Positions 27,638-41,329 of a stretch of 45,139 nucleotides of DNA are shown piece by piece; the first letter of the stretch is position 1; each line of letters begins with the position of its first letter. Source of the stretch: Halorhodospira sp. (GTDB taxonomy: Bacteria > Pseudomonadota > Gammaproteobacteria > Nitrococcales > Halorhodospiraceae); the NCBI GenBank assembly GCA_007121755.1, contig SKJZ01000202.1, positions 1 through 45,139 on the forward strand. The letters are read 5' to 3'. The notes beneath the pieces are model-generated. The model made no database searches, was not told the origin of the DNA, and saw nothing but the letters and a program-made list of their open reading frames with translations. Made by a program: the position numbers and the translations under genes.

Positions 27638-29082
27638 CCCGTCCCCGGCGCGCCGCCGGACTGCCGGCCCTCATCCATGCCCAGGGCCTGTATCTTGCGC
27701 GTCAACGTGTTCCGCCCCCAACCCAACAGGCGGGCGGCTTCATGGCGGCGCCCTCCCGAGGCCGCCAGCGCAGCCTCGATCATCGTGCGCTCGACGATTG
27801 GCTGCGCACGTTCCATCAGCCGCTCCTCGCCCGACGCCAGCGCGGCCTGCGCCCAACGGGCCAGGGCCAAGCGCCAATCCCCCCCGGCAACCGCCTCTCC
27901 GCGGCCGCCGTCCGGTGATTCGCGCTGCAATTCAGGCGGCAGATCGGCCGTGAGAACCTCCTGACCGCTCGCCATCACGGTAAGCCAACGGCATACATTC
28001 TCCAGTTGGCGGACATTTCCCGGCCACGGCTGTGCGGCGAGGCGGCGTTCCACCTCCTGGCGAAGCGCCTTCGGTTCAACGTTCAACTCCCGGGCAGCGC
28101 AGGCAAGGAAATGCCGGGCCAGCGTCGGGATATCCTCGCGCCGTTCCCGCAGTGGCGGCAGGTGGACCCGGATGACGTTGAGGCGGTGGAAGAGGTCTTC
28201 GCGAAACCGTCCCTCCGACACTTGGCGCTCCAAGTCCTGGTGGGTCGCGGCAATGATGCGCACGTCGACCCGTGTTGGCGAGTGGGCGCCGACCCGATAG
28301 AACTCACCGTCAGCGAGGACGCGCAGCAGCCTGGTCTGCAGGTCGTGGGGCATGTCCCCGATCTCGTCGAGAAAGAGGGTTCCGCCATCCGCCTGCTCAA
28401 AACGGCCCTGGCGCGCCTGGTGCGCGCCAGTGAATGCGCCTCTCTCGTGGCCGAATAACTCCGACTCCATCAAATCACGCGGAATCGCCGCCATATTCAA
28501 CGCGATAAAGGGACCGCCGGCGCGCGGGCTGTGGCGGTGGAGCGCCTGGCCGACCAACTCCTTGCCGGTACCGGATTCACCGCTGATCAGGACCGTAACG
28601 CCGGAGCGGGAGAGCCGCCCGACCGCGCGGAAGACCTCCTGCATGGCCGGTGCCTCACCGATAAGGTCGGGCACGTCCAATTCCTGCGGTGTATCCAACT
28701 CGCTCGGCCGCAGCGACTCCAGCGCGCGCCCGACCAATTGAACCGCGTCGTTGACGTCGAACGGCTTGGGGAGGTACTCGAAGGCGCCGCCTCCGTAGGC
28801 GGCAACCGCGGCGTCCATATCCGAATGCGCGGTCATGACGATAACCGGCAGCTGTGGGCGTTCGTGCTGCAAGTCTCCCAACAGCGCCAAGCCATCTCTA
28901 CCGGGCATACGGATGTCCGTTAGCAATACGTCCGGCTCCGTCTCTTCCAGCGCCGAGACAACGCCGGCGACATTCTGGAAGCAAGTGACTTGATACCCCG
29001 CACGCTCGAGTGCCTTGGTCAACACCCATCTGATCGACCGATCGTCATCGACGACCCAGACCAGTGGCCGCTCTTCAGCCAT
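27634..29082 (-). CDS. glnG: Nitrogen regulation response regulator NtrC (GlnG)
   Basis: VWVVDDDRSIRWVLTKALERAGY; GESGTGKELVGQALHRHSPR; GAFTGA; C-terminal Fis-type HTH; directly downstream of ntrB and glnA. Confidence 0.95.
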   Translation of the reverse strand: MAEERPLVWVVDDDRSIRWVLTKALERAGYQVTCFQNVAGVVSALEETEPDVLLTDIRMPGRDGLALLGDLQHERPQLPVIVMTAHSDMDAAVAAYGGGAFEYLPKPFDVNDAVQLVGRALESLRPSELDTPQELDVPDLIGEAPAMQEVFRAVGRLSRSGVTVLISGESGTGKELVGQALHRHSPRAGGPFIALNMAAIPRDLMESELFGHERGAFTGAHQARQGRFEQADGGTLFLDEIGDMPHDLQTRLLRVLADGEFYRVGAHSPTRVDVRIIAATHQDLERQVSEGRFREDLFHRLNVIRVHLPPLRERREDIPTLARHFLACAARELNVEPKALRQEVERRLAAQPWPGNVRQLENVCRWLTVMASGQEVLTADLPPELQRESPDGGRGEAVAGGDWRLALARWAQAALASGEERLMERAQPIVERTMIEAALAASGGRRHEAARLLGWGRNTLTRKIQALGMDEGRQSGGAPGTG

Positions 29083-30121
29083 TGATCACCTCCACCGGAA
29101 GCCAGACCGTAAATACCGTTCGCCCCGGCTCACTATTACACTCGATCAGGCCCCCGCAGCGGCCGACCAGATTCTGGGCGATGGGGAGCCCCAATCCGCT
29201 GCCTTCCGGGCGGGTCGTCACCATCGGATAGAAGATATCTTCCTGGCGGTCGGGCGGGATGCCCGGACCGTCGTCGATCACGTCGATACGCGCGACCAGG
29301 CGGTGCAACCGGTCGGCGATAGTGAATTGGCGCTGCGTGCGCGTGCGCAGCGCCACCGCCCCCTTGGGACCAGCCGCTTGGCGGGCGTTACGCGCCAGGT
29401 TGAGGACCGCCTGCACCAAGTGGTCGCGTTCCGCCGTCACTGGCGGGATGCTGGGATCGTAGTCGCGGCCTACCGGGGCGCCGCCCGATTCCGCCTCCAC
29501 CAATGCCCGAACCCTCTCCAGGACTTCGTGAAGGTTGATCTGTTCGCGCGCCGGGGCGCCGCTGGGGCCCAGTAAAGAGTCCACCAATTGGCGCAGCCGG
29601 TCGGCCTCGGCAATGATCACACGCGTATACTCGTGGAGTTCGTCCCGCGCCAACTCCTCCTGCAGAAGCTGGGCTGCGCCCCGCAGCCCGCCCAACGGAT
29701 TCTTGATTTCATGGGCTAGGCCGCGGATCAGTTCCCGAATGGCGCGACTCTGGGTAAGGAGTTGCTGCTCCCGCGTGATGCGGGCGTGGCGGTCGACCTC
29801 GGCCAGTTCCAGGAGGACATTGCCGTCCGCCAACGGGGTTACGGTTGCGTCGACGACCACATCCCGACCCGCCCCAATAGACATACGGCGTTCCCGCTCG
29901 GTATAGGCCCGCCCCGTGCGCCGTGATTCGCCGATCAGGATATGGAGCAACGCCGCCTCCGGGGCGAACTCCTTCGGCCGCTGGTTGGTAGCTTGGCGGG
30001 CGCTGACCAGGAACAGCGTCTCCGCCGCATGGTTCAGCTTCACCACCCGGTCGTCGGCATCGAGCAGCAGCACCGCTGTGTGAAGGTGGTCCGAGAGGCC
30101 CTCGGTGGTTACGTTAGCCAT
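29075..30121 (-). CDS. glnL: Nitrogen regulation sensor kinase NtrB (GlnL)
   Basis: PAS-like N-terminus; IRGLAHEIKNPLGGLRGAAQLL H-box; GSGLGLPIAQNLVGRCGGLIE. Confidence 0.94.
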   Translation of the reverse strand: MANVTTEGLSDHLHTAVLLLDADDRVVKLNHAAETLFLVSARQATNQRPKEFAPEAALLHILIGESRRTGRAYTERERRMSIGAGRDVVVDATVTPLADGNVLLELAEVDRHARITREQQLLTQSRAIRELIRGLAHEIKNPLGGLRGAAQLLQEELARDELHEYTRVIIAEADRLRQLVDSLLGPSGAPAREQINLHEVLERVRALVEAESGGAPVGRDYDPSIPPVTAERDHLVQAVLNLARNARQAAGPKGAVALRTRTQRQFTIADRLHRLVARIDVIDDGPGIPPDRQEDIFYPMVTTRPEGSGLGLPIAQNLVGRCGGLIECNSEPGRTVFTVWLPVEVING

Positions 30122-30151
30122 CGGCTTGGAACTGCTTCATCGGGCAATGGA

Positions 30152-30168
30152 TGCACCATTATGGTGCA
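30152..30168. promoter_or_regulatory. NtrC box upstream of ntrB
   Basis: TGCAC-CATTATG-GTGCA, full palindromic 17-bp NtrC-type site (TGCAC-N7-GTGCA), 31 bp from the ntrB start. Confidence 0.8.
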
Positions 30169-30193
30169 AAAAAGGGGGCCCGTGAGGCCCCCT
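30168..30193 (-). terminator. Rho-independent terminator of glnA
   Basis: Minus-strand GGGGGCC-TCACG-GGCCCCC followed by a T6 run; about 33 bp after the glnA stop. Confidence 0.85.
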
Positions 30194-30225
30194 CGCTGTC
30201 CGCTCCGTTCAGACCGTATCGCCTC

Positions 30226-31641
30226 TCATACGCTGTAGTACATGTCGAACTCGACCGGATGGGTGGTCATCCGCAGGCGGGTGACTTCCTCCGTCTTGAG
30301 GGCGATATAGGCGTCGATCAGATCGTCGGTGAAGACACCGCCCTGCTTCAGGAAATCTCTGTCTCCATCCAGCGCCTCCAGCGCCTCATCCAGCTGAAAT
30401 GCGACCTTCGGAATATCCTTCTCCTCCTCTGGCGGCAGATCGTAGAGATCCTTGTCCATTGCCTCGCCCGGATGGATCTTGTTACGGATACCGTCCAGAC
30501 CGGCCATGAGCATCGACGCGAAGACGAAGTACGGGTTGCCGGTGGGATCAGGGAAACGGACCTCAATCCGCCGCCCCTTCGGATTGGTCACGTACGGCAC
30601 CCGCACCGAGGCTGAACGGTTACGGGCCGAGTAGGCCAGCAACACTGGCGCTTCGAAGCCCGGCACCAGGCGCTTGTAGCTGTTGGTGGATGCATTGGCG
30701 AAGGCGTTAATGGCCTTCGCGTGCTTGATGATGCCGCCGATATAGTAGAGCGCCTCCTCGGAGAGCCCACCATACTGATCGCCGCTGAAGATGTTCTTGC
30801 CACCCTTGGAGACGGACTGGTGGACGTGCATACCGTTACCGTTATCCCCCACCAGCGGCTTCGGCATAAAGGTGGCGGTCTTGCCGTAAGCGTGGGCGAC
30901 GTTGTGGACCACATACTTCAGGGTCTGAATCTCATCGGCCTTCTTCACAAGGGTGTTGGCCTGGACGCCGATTTCACACTGCCCGGCGGTGGCGACCTCG
31001 TGGTGGTGGACCTCGGGAACCAGTCCCATCTCCTCCATGGCCTGGCACATCGCGGCCCGTATATCGTGGAGGGAGTCAACCGGCGGTACCGGGAAGTAAC
31101 CCCCTTTCACGCCCGGGCGATGCCCCATGTTGCCATCGGGGTATACGCGCTCGGAATTCCAGCCCGCTTCCTCCGAGTCGATCTTATAGAAGGTGCCGCT
31201 CATATCGGCGCCCCAACGGACATCGTCGAAGACGAAGAACTCCGGCTCCGGACCGAACAGGGCGCTATCGCCGATACCGGTGGATGCCAAATAGGCCTCC
31301 GCGCGGCGGGCGGCGGAACGGGGATCGCGCTCGTAGCCCTGCAAGGTGGTCGGTTCGAGGATGTCGCAGGTGAGCTTGATCGTCGGTTCGTCGTAGAACG
31401 GGTCGAGGGTCGCCGAGTCGGGATCGGGCAGCATGATCATGTCCGACTCCTGAATCCCCTTCCAGCCTTGTATCGACGAACCGTCGAACATCGTGCCGTG
31501 TTCGAACAATTCTTCGTCCACCTGGCTGATCGGCATGGTGACGTGCATCTCCTTGCCCCGAGTATCGGTGAAGCGGAGATCGACAAACTTGACGTCCTCC
31601 TCTTTAATAAGTTTCAGGACATCGTCTGTGGTGCGAGCCAT
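30226..31641 (-). CDS. glnA: Glutamine synthetase, type I
   Basis: [81 protein letters not shown]. Start trimmed from 31776. Confidence 0.97.
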   Translation of the reverse strand: MARTTDDVLKLIKEEDVKFVDLRFTDTRGKEMHVTMPISQVDEELFEHGTMFDGSSIQGWKGIQESDMIMLPDPDSATLDPFYDEPTIKLTCDILEPTTLQGYERDPRSAARRAEAYLASTGIGDSALFGPEPEFFVFDDVRWGADMSGTFYKIDSEEAGWNSERVYPDGNMGHRPGVKGGYFPVPPVDSLHDIRAAMCQAMEEMGLVPEVHHHEVATAGQCEIGVQANTLVKKADEIQTLKYVVHNVAHAYGKTATFMPKPLVGDNGNGMHVHQSVSKGGKNIFSGDQYGGLSEEALYYIGGIIKHAKAINAFANASTNSYKRLVPGFEAPVLLAYSARNRSASVRVPYVTNPKGRRIEVRFPDPTGNPYFVFASMLMAGLDGIRNKIHPGEAMDKDLYDLPPEEEKDIPKVAFQLDEALEALDGDRDFLKQGGVFTDDLIDAYIALKTEEVTRLRMTTHPVEFDMYYSV

Positions 31642-31692
31642 GGATTGAACCTCCAAATCAAAATGTCTTTCCCAGTGGGCCGCCCCTCTATA

Positions 31693-31708
31693 AGCAGCAA
31701 CCATGCCA
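31693..31708 (-). promoter_or_regulatory. Sigma54 promoter of glnA
   Basis: Minus strand TGGCATG-GTTG-CTGCT: one mismatch to TGGCAYR-N4-TTGCW, GG/GC spacing preserved; 52 bp upstream of the glnA ATG. Confidence 0.78.
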
Positions 31709-31771
31709 AGTGGTGGCCCCCTTACGATACGCGATGTGACGGCGGTCGGTAGCCCAGGGGGCGGCGGATGC

Positions 31772-31788
31772 CGCACCGATACAGTGCA
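31772..31788. promoter_or_regulatory. NtrC enhancer site (proximal) of glnA
   Basis: CGCAC-CGATACA-GTGCA, one mismatch to TGCAC-N7-GTGCA. Confidence 0.7.
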
Positions 31789-31803
31789 GCCGCGCCGTGA
31801 TAA

Positions 31804-31820
31804 TGCACCATTACGGTGCA
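31804..31820. promoter_or_regulatory. NtrC enhancer site (distal) of glnA
   Basis: TGCAC-CATTACG-GTGCA full match; 32 bp centre-to-centre from the proximal site. Confidence 0.8.
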
Positions 31821-32047
31821 GCCCCGCCTACGCGAACCCATATGGTTGTCTCATCCCGCCCCTCTTCCGTTGCGATAACCTCGTGGCCGTGGACCCTGCA
31901 CCATGCCGGAATATCGCGCAGCGCGCCCGGGTCGGTGACCAGGATCTCCAATTCCTCGCCGGGCGCAAGCTGGTTAACACGAGCCTGCGTCCGGATGACC
32001 GGCATCGGGCAGAGTAAACCGCGGACATCGAGGCAGTGGGCAGCCAT
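31811..32047 (-). CDS. TusA/SirA-like sulfur carrier protein
   Basis: [63 protein letters not shown] motif. Start placed at 32047, overlapping the upstream PP-loop gene stop. Confidence 0.88.
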   Translation of the reverse strand: MAAHCLDVRGLLCPMPVIRTQARVNQLAPGEELEILVTDPGALRDIPAWCRVHGHEVIATEEGRDETTIWVRVGGAAP

Positions 32048-33096
32048 CAGGCGCCTACGTACCAATCGGCGGAGACGGCGGACGTGGGCAGCGGCGGCAC
32101 GTCCATTTCCCGCGTCACGCCATCCACGTCCGTTACCGACACCCGCACCCGATCCGCCGCGCGGCCGGACGAGAAACGGGCGGCCAAACGCGCCGCCAGG
32201 AGAAGGTCGTCCTCGTCCGTTTCGCCGTCCACCAGGGTCAATGGCCCCCCGTGGCTGACCGTGCGCAAGTGAGTAAACCGCTTTCGGTAGCCCTCAAGGA
32301 AACGTGTCTCCCCCTCCTCGCGAGCGATCACCAACTTAAAGTGAGGCCGCGGACGGAGGTGGCGACCGACCTTGAGCAGCATGATGTCGTCCATGTCGTA
32401 TTGGCGCGCGCCGCGGGACCGCCATAGATCGGAGAGTTTGGCGGAATAGGCGGCATCGGTCAGGAAACAGCAGCCGCCGGCCGGCTGCGCCCACTCCTCG
32501 AAACCGAACGCGCGCGCCAGCGCCATCTGCGGCTTACGGGAGCGGCCATTGAAATCGTAGAGGCGCTCTCGGTCGACCCAACCGGCGCGCTCCGGATACG
32601 TCTCGGGCAGCAGCTTGGCCGAGAGCGGGCGCAGCAGCAGGTCTTCCGCCCCGGACTCGCGCTGGATGATCGGCATATCTTGCCGTTTTTGGGATTTCGG
32701 CCTCTGTCCCACCACCTCACCGGTGATTAGGAAGTCGAAGTTGTTTTCCCGCATCCACTCCAACGCCTTGCGCACCATAAAGCCCTTACAGTCGAGGCAG
32801 GGATTGAGATTGGAGCCGTAGCCATGCTTGGGATTGGTCAGTACCTCCTTGTACTCATCGACCACCTCGATCATGTGCAGCGGGACGCCAAGCATCTCGG
32901 CAACCCATAGGGCGTTGTTGCGCTTGGGCCGTTTCTGATCCCGTTGCCGGATGGCGTGGGTGTGGCCCTCGACGCAGAAGCCGGTGAAGAAATTGATGCC
33001 CTCGACCTCAACGCCCTGCTCCTGGATGACGCGCACCGCCAGCATGGAATCGAGGCCACCGGAGATTAATGCGGCCGCCCGCGGTTTCTCTTTCAT
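32047..33096 (-). CDS. PP-loop ATPase, ThiI/MnmA-related tRNA thiolation-like protein
   Basis: 349 aa; AALISGGLDSMLAVRVIQEQG PP-loop; NPCLDCKGFM and AGGCCFLTD cysteine motifs; coupled to a TusA-like gene. Confidence 0.82.
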   Translation of the reverse strand: MKEKPRAAALISGGLDSMLAVRVIQEQGVEVEGINFFTGFCVEGHTHAIRQRDQKRPKRNNALWVAEMLGVPLHMIEVVDEYKEVLTNPKHGYGSNLNPCLDCKGFMVRKALEWMRENNFDFLITGEVVGQRPKSQKRQDMPIIQRESGAEDLLLRPLSAKLLPETYPERAGWVDRERLYDFNGRSRKPQMALARAFGFEEWAQPAGGCCFLTDAAYSAKLSDLWRSRGARQYDMDDIMLLKVGRHLRPRPHFKLVIAREEGETRFLEGYRKRFTHLRTVSHGGPLTLVDGETDEDDLLLAARLAARFSSGRAADRVRVSVTDVDGVTREMDVPPLPTSAVSADWYVGA

Positions 33097-33272
33097 AAAT
33101 GCTCAGGGGAGTTCAACTGGATTGGCGATTGTAACAAAAGGGGCTCTCCGGTTACGTGGCGGCTTCTTCGTGCATAGCGGGCCTCTGGACCGATATACTG
33201 CGCCGCTTGGTACCGAAAGGTGTGTCGGCACAGACCGGCCGCCCAATAACGCCGCAGTGAGAGGAGAAAGGC

Positions 33273-34184
33273 GTGTCGCAGCGGCCCCTGGACTTTCAAC
33301 AACTTATCCTCGCCCTCCAGCGGTATTGGGCCGAAAGCGGCTGCGTGGTGCTGCAGCCGCTCGATATGGAAGTGGGTGCCGGAACCTTTCATCCGGCTAC
33401 CTTTCTTAGGGCTATCGGCCCCGAACCGTGGCATGCGGCGTACGTGCAACCCTCCCGGCGGCCGACCGACGGGCGGTACGGCGAGAATCCCAACCGGCTT
33501 CAGCACTACTACCAGTTTCAAGTGGTGCTCAAGCCCTCTCCCGACGACTTCCAAAATCGCTACCTGCGATCGCTGGAACATATCGGCATCGATCCGTTGG
33601 TCCACGACATTCGGTTTGTCGAGGACGATTGGGAGTCTCCCACGCTCGGCGCCTGGGGGCTGGGCTGGGAAGTCTGGTTGAACGGGATGGAGATCACCCA
33701 GTTCACCTATTTTCAGCAAGTCGGGGGGCTCGACTGCCGGCCCGTGATGGGGGAGATTACGTACGGTCTCGAACGCATCGCCATGTACATCCAGGACGTG
33801 GAGAGCGTCTTTGATCTGGTTTGGAGCCATACCGACGCCGGACCGGTCCGCTACGGCGACGTTTTTCTGCAGAACGAACGCGAACAGTCGATATACAACT
33901 TCGAGTTCGCCCCGGTAGCGTGGCTTCGGGAGGCGTTCACCCACTACGAGTTGGAGTGCCGGAAACTGGTGGAGGGGGGGCTCCCTCTCCCGGCGTATGA
34001 GCAGGTGCTCAAAGCCTCCCACACTTTTAATCTACTGGACGCCCGGGGCGCGATTTCAGTGACCGAGCGGCAGGGTTACATTCTCCGGGTGCGTGACTTG
34101 GCCCGCGCGGTGGCCGTGGCGTACTACGAAACTCGCGAGGCCCTCGGCTTTCCGTTGGCACAAGAGGAGAAGGGTCTTGGTTGA
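33273..34184 (+). CDS. glyQ: Glycyl-tRNA synthetase alpha subunit
   Basis: [70 protein letters not shown]. Confidence 0.97.
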   Translation: MSQRPLDFQQLILALQRYWAESGCVVLQPLDMEVGAGTFHPATFLRAIGPEPWHAAYVQPSRRPTDGRYGENPNRLQHYYQFQVVLKPSPDDFQNRYLRSLEHIGIDPLVHDIRFVEDDWESPTLGAWGLGWEVWLNGMEITQFTYFQQVGGLDCRPVMGEITYGLERIAMYIQDVESVFDLVWSHTDAGPVRYGDVFLQNEREQSIYNFEFAPVAWLREAFTHYELECRKLVEGGLPLPAYEQVLKASHTFNLLDARGAISVTERQGYILRVRDLARAVAVAYYETREALGFPLAQEEKGLG

Positions 34185-36264
34185 TCGCGAAGCGCTGCTG
34201 GTCGAGATCGGGACCGCCGAACTGCCTCCCAAGGCGCTTCGACGCCTGATGGAGGCGCTTCGGGACGGTCTCCATAGCGAGCTCGCCGGCGCCCGGCTTG
34301 AACCGGGTAACGCCCGCGGCTTCGCGACACCGCGGCGCCTCGCCGTATTCATCGACGGGGTCCGGCGGCGACAGCCCAACCAAGCCGTGGAGCGGCTCGG
34401 TCCAAAAGTCGAAGCCGCTTACGGCGACGGAGGGGAGCCCAAACCCGCCGCGACCGGATTCGCCCGGTCATGCGGGGTGGCGCTCGAAGAGTTGGCGATC
34501 GTGGAGACCGACAAGGGACGGCGCCTGGGTTGGCGCGGCACCCAGGAGGGGCGGCCAGCGCATGAGTTAGTGCCGGGCTGTGTCGAAGCGGCCCTGAGTC
34601 GGCTGCCTATTCCTAAACGGATGCGGTGGGGATCCGGCGAGGTACAGTTTATTCGCCCTGTTTACTGGGTTGTGCTGCTGCTTGGCGACCAAGTCGTCGA
34701 AGGTGACATCCTTGGAATTCCCGCTGGGCGGGTGACATTCGGGCACCGTTTTCACGCCCCCGGGGGGCTCGAGCTGGCGCGGCCGGAGCAGTATGCGGAG
34801 ACGCTGGCGGAGCACGGATATGTGATCGCCGACTTCGACCAAAGGCGCTGCCGGGTGGAAGCGGAAGTCGAGCGGGCCGCGGCGGCGGCCGGCGGAACGC
34901 CCATGTCCGATGAAGAGTTGGCCGACGAGGTGACCGCGTTGGTCGAGTGGCCGGTCGGGCTACACGGCGGTTTCGATCCCGCCTTTCTTCGCGTACCCGC
35001 CGAGGCGCTGATCTCCAGCATGCGGGGACATCAGCGCTGTTTTCCCGTCCGCGATTCTCAGGGCCGGCTGTTACCGGCGTTTGTCGCCGTAGCGAATATT
35101 GAGAGCCGCCTCCCCGACGAGGTAAGGCGTGGTAATGAGCGAGTGATTCGGCCCCGACTTGCCGACGCTGAGTTTTTCTGGAATCAGGACCGCAAGATAC
35201 CGTTGGACCGTCATTTGGAGGGGTTGCGGGACATGGTGTTCCACCGGCGTCTTGGCAGCCTTTATCAGCGTAGCACCCGCATCGGGGCGCTGGCCGGGCG
35301 GTGGGCGGTTCCGTTAGGTGGCGACGATGGCGCCGCGGAGCGAGCCGGTTGGCTTTGCAAATGCGACCTGCTGACCGAGATGGTGGGTGAGTTTCCCGAG
35401 CTTCAAGGCGTCATGGGCGGTTACTACGCGCACGAGTCGGGTGAACCGGAACGGGTCGCGGCCGCCGTTTCCGAACACTATAGGCCTGCGTTCGCCGGGG
35501 ATGAACTTCCCGCCTCGCCTGAGGGGATCGCCGTCACGGTGGCTGATCGCGCCGATTTGCTGGTTGGGATATTTTCCGCCGACGGTCCGCCAACCGGGGA
35601 CAAGGATCCGTTCGCGCTGCGGCGGGCCGCATTGGGGCTGTTACGGTGTTTGATCGAGGGGCGGCGCGATGTCGACCTTCGGGAGCTTTTTCTGTCGGCC
35701 GCGATGCTTTACGAGGAGCAGGGCATCGGAGCCACAAGCAGCGTCGAGCCGGTGTTGGAGTTCTGCCGGGAGAGGCTGCGGCACTATTACTTCGAGCAGG
35801 GCGTAAAGCCCGAAGTGTTCGATGCTGTTGCCGCCCTTGGCGGGTCTCACCCTTTCGACTTCCACCTACGCGTAACCGCCTGTCAGGATTTCCACGCTAA
35901 GGACGACGCCCTTGCGCTGGCTTCCGCACACAAGCGGATTAGCAATATCCTGCGCAAGGCCGGTAGTGTCGACGATACCGGCCCCGGTGACATCAATGTC
36001 GAAGGGGAAGAGGCGGAGGTTTCTCTTGCCTTATCTCTTCGCGAAGCGTGGGCCGAGGCGGAGCCGGCCATTGCCCGGCGCGACTACGGCGCAGCCCTCG
36101 CCCGGCTGGCCCGCCTTCGGCCCGCTGTCGATCGGTTCTTCGATGACGTCCTGGTCATGGCGGAGGACGATGCGGTGCGGCAACGGCGGCTTCGACTGCT
36201 AGCTGCGCTTCGGCAGGCGTTCAACGGGGTGGCGGATATCTCCCGGTTACCGGTGAACAGGTAG
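34177..36264 (+). CDS. glyS: Glycyl-tRNA synthetase beta subunit (TTG start inferred)
   Basis: [19 protein letters not shown]; in-frame TTG at 34177 preceded by gaggagaaggg; track start 34093 lies inside glyQ. Confidence 0.94.
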   Translation: MVDREALLVEIGTAELPPKALRRLMEALRDGLHSELAGARLEPGNARGFATPRRLAVFIDGVRRRQPNQAVERLGPKVEAAYGDGGEPKPAATGFARSCGVALEELAIVETDKGRRLGWRGTQEGRPAHELVPGCVEAALSRLPIPKRMRWGSGEVQFIRPVYWVVLLLGDQVVEGDILGIPAGRVTFGHRFHAPGGLELARPEQYAETLAEHGYVIADFDQRRCRVEAEVERAAAAAGGTPMSDEELADEVTALVEWPVGLHGGFDPAFLRVPAEALISSMRGHQRCFPVRDSQGRLLPAFVAVANIESRLPDEVRRGNERVIRPRLADAEFFWNQDRKIPLDRHLEGLRDMVFHRRLGSLYQRSTRIGALAGRWAVPLGGDDGAAERAGWLCKCDLLTEMVGEFPELQGVMGGYYAHESGEPERVAAAVSEHYRPAFAGDELPASPEGIAVTVADRADLLVGIFSADGPPTGDKDPFALRRAALGLLRCLIEGRRDVDLRELFLSAAMLYEEQGIGATSSVEPVLEFCRERLRHYYFEQGVKPEVFDAVAALGGSHPFDFHLRVTACQDFHAKDDALALASAHKRISNILRKAGSVDDTGPGDINVEGEEAEVSLALSLREAWAEAEPAIARRDYGAALARLARLRPAVDRFFDDVLVMAEDDAVRQRRLRLLAALRQAFNGVADISRLPVNR

Positions 36265-36270
36265 GCGGCC

Positions 36271-36816
36271 ATGCCTTTGGTAGTCTTGGATCGGGATGGC
36301 GTCATCAACGAGGACTCACCGAACTATATTCGTTCGGCCGAGGAGTGGATTCCGATCCCCGGCAGCCTCGAGGCGATTGGCAGGTTGACCCGCGAGGGCT
36401 GGATTGTAGCGGTAGCCACCAACCAGTCCGGGATCGGGCGGGGTTACTACGACGAGCGTACCCTGGCCGCGATCCATGCGAAGATGGAGGACGCGGTCGC
36501 CGACCACGGTGGACGGATTGAGTTGATCGCACACTGCCCCCACGCCCCCGAAGTCGGATGCACCTGCCGCAAGCCGGAACCCGGTCTTCTTCGGCGAATC
36601 TCCACGCGGCTCGCTGTTCCGCTCACTCGGGTACCCGTTATTGGCGATGCCCCACGCGATTTGGAAGCGGCGAGGCGGGTCGGCGCGCGCCCGATCCTCG
36701 TACTCACCGGTAAGGGGCGGGAGACACTGCAGGGCGGTGTCGAGGGTGTCGAGGTCTTTGAAAACCTGCACGCGGCGGTGGACGTTTTGTGCGCGGGGGG
36801 CACAAATGCGGTTTAG
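36271..36816 (+). CDS. gmhB: D-glycero-beta-D-manno-heptose-1,7-bisphosphate 7-phosphatase
   Basis: VVLDRDGVINEDSPNYIRSAEEW; ATNQSGIGRGYY; CPHAPEVGCTCRKPEPG. Confidence 0.94.
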   Translation: MPLVVLDRDGVINEDSPNYIRSAEEWIPIPGSLEAIGRLTREGWIVAVATNQSGIGRGYYDERTLAAIHAKMEDAVADHGGRIELIAHCPHAPEVGCTCRKPEPGLLRRISTRLAVPLTRVPVIGDAPRDLEAARRVGARPILVLTGKGRETLQGGVEGVEVFENLHAAVDVLCAGGTNAV

Positions 36817-37549
36817 AAACACCGCATTTCAATGGCTTGGAAGCATCCTGCACTTCTCGCTCATGGTGGTCACGCTGCCCCCATGGACTGTCGTCAGCCT
36901 ATTGGTCTACCCGTTTCCCTATCCCTTTCGCTACGCGGTGATTACCAGCTGGGTCCATGTTGTGATCTGGAGCGCCGAACTTCTGTGCGGGCTGCGCGCG
37001 CAAGTTGAGGGGGAGGAGAACATTCCAGAAGAGACCGCCGTTATCATGGCCAAACACCAATCGGCCTGGGAGACGTTGGCTCTGCTTCGCTGGTTTTCGC
37101 CGCAGACGTGGGTATTGAAGCGTGAGTTGCTGGTTATTCCTTTCTTCGGGTGGGGTCTTCGTTTGCTCGAACCGATCGCTATCGACCGGGGTGCGGGCGT
37201 GAATGCGCGGCAGCAAGTAATTAAACAGGGAATCGAACGACTGCAGGCGGGACGGTGGGTGGTGGTCTTTCCTGAAGGGACGCGTGTCCCTCCCGGTCAG
37301 CGCGGCAAGTACCGTAGTGGTGGGGCGTCGCTCGCTATCGCGGCCGGCTGTCCGGTGGTGCCGGTAGCACACAATGCCGGAGAGTATTGGCCCCGCCGCA
37401 GCCTTTTGCGGCATCCCGGCACCATTCGGGTTGTCATCGGTAAGCCGATCGCCACCGAGGGACGCCGCGCGGACGAGGTGACCGCGGAGGTGGAGGCGTG
37501 GATCGAGGCGCGCATGGCCGAGATCTCAGTGGGGAGGACTGCCGCGTAA
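36806..37549 (+). CDS. 1-acyl-sn-glycerol-3-phosphate acyltransferase (PlsC family)
   Basis: MAKHQSAWETLAL (H-x4-E/D-like motif), FPEGTRVPPG; start trimmed from 36641 to ATG 36806. Confidence 0.88.
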   Translation: MRFRNTAFQWLGSILHFSLMVVTLPPWTVVSLLVYPFPYPFRYAVITSWVHVVIWSAELLCGLRAQVEGEENIPEETAVIMAKHQSAWETLALLRWFSPQTWVLKRELLVIPFFGWGLRLLEPIAIDRGAGVNARQQVIKQGIERLQAGRWVVVFPEGTRVPPGQRGKYRSGGASLAIAAGCPVVPVAHNAGEYWPRRSLLRHPGTIRVVIGKPIATEGRRADEVTAEVEAWIEARMAEISVGRTAA

Positions 37550-37582
37550 GCGGGCTTGCACCGCTTGCCGCCGTGTTTGTCG

Positions 37583-40270
<2,688 letters not shown>

Positions 40271-40284
<14 letters not shown>

Positions 40285-41326
40285 GGTGGGCCCGTCCGCC
40301 GATGAGCCGGTGGATCCTTGCGGACGGGGTATCCGCCAAGGGAAGATCACGGAGATCGATTGCAGTGACGTGAGCTTGGATATTGTAGCCGGCCATGACC
40401 CGCCATACCGCGGTCAGGTGAGCGGTATCCAACTCCGCGGGAAGATCATCGACCAGGAGTAGTGGGGGCGGTTCATGCTCCATCCAGACCTCCACTTCCG
40501 CCAATAAGAGGGCGATGATTGCAAGTTTTTGCTGACCGCGGGACAGGATGTCGCGGGCCGGCCGGCCGTCTGACTGGATCAATAGATCTGCGCGATGTGG
40601 CCCGTTCCGGCTGAAGCCGACCTCCCAGTCCGCCGGCGCGCTCTCTTCAAACACATCGGACCACGCGGCGGCGCTTCCCGTACCCCGTTGATAGCGAATA
40701 GCTAACGGAAGCGATGGAAGCCAACTTTCCATCAATCGATTCCAACGGGTCTCCAGCCGATGGAAAAAACGCATCCGGTTCGCCTCTAAACGCTCGGCCG
40801 ACTCCGCTAACGTCTCCGTCCACACCACCGCGGCACGGGTGTCCGCCTGCCGAATTGCCGCGTTGCGTTGTTGCAGTGCCTGTTGGTAGCGGTGGGCTAT
40901 CGCGTGGTGATCACGTTCCACGTGGAACGCGCCCCAATCCAGGAAGGAGCGGCGGATAGCCGGACCATCGAGTAGCAGCCGCTGATGCTCCGTCGTGATC
41001 AATTGGACCGGCAGGCGTTCGGCCAAACGGGAACGGCCGCGGATATCCGTGCCGTTCAAGCGTAGACGCGTCGCGCCTGGACGCCGCTCCACTCCCAGTT
41101 GGTGGCCGGCGTGCCGACCGGCAACCCAGGCCCGCTCGCTACCTTTTTGGATGACGCGATCGAGGTTGTTGGTCCGAAAGGACTTGGCGCGGGAGAGAAA
41201 GTGGATCGCCTCCAAGAGGCTGGTCTTTCCGGCGCCATTGTCGCCGAGCCAGACATTGAAGCCGGCGGCGGGTTGTACGTCCAGTGGTTCAAGGTTCCGA
41301 AAACCCTGTAGACGCAGACACTCCAT
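40271..41326 (-). CDS. recF: DNA replication/repair protein RecF
   Basis: LRLQGFRNLEPLDVQPAAGFNVWLGDNGAGKTSLLEAIHFLS; ILSRGQQKLAIIALLLAE; LLLVDDLPAELD. Confidence 0.96.
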
Positions 41327-41329
41327 GCC

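Noticed and set aside
30721-31752. 343-aa plus-strand ORF
   Set aside because: Antisense to glnA, which is unambiguous.
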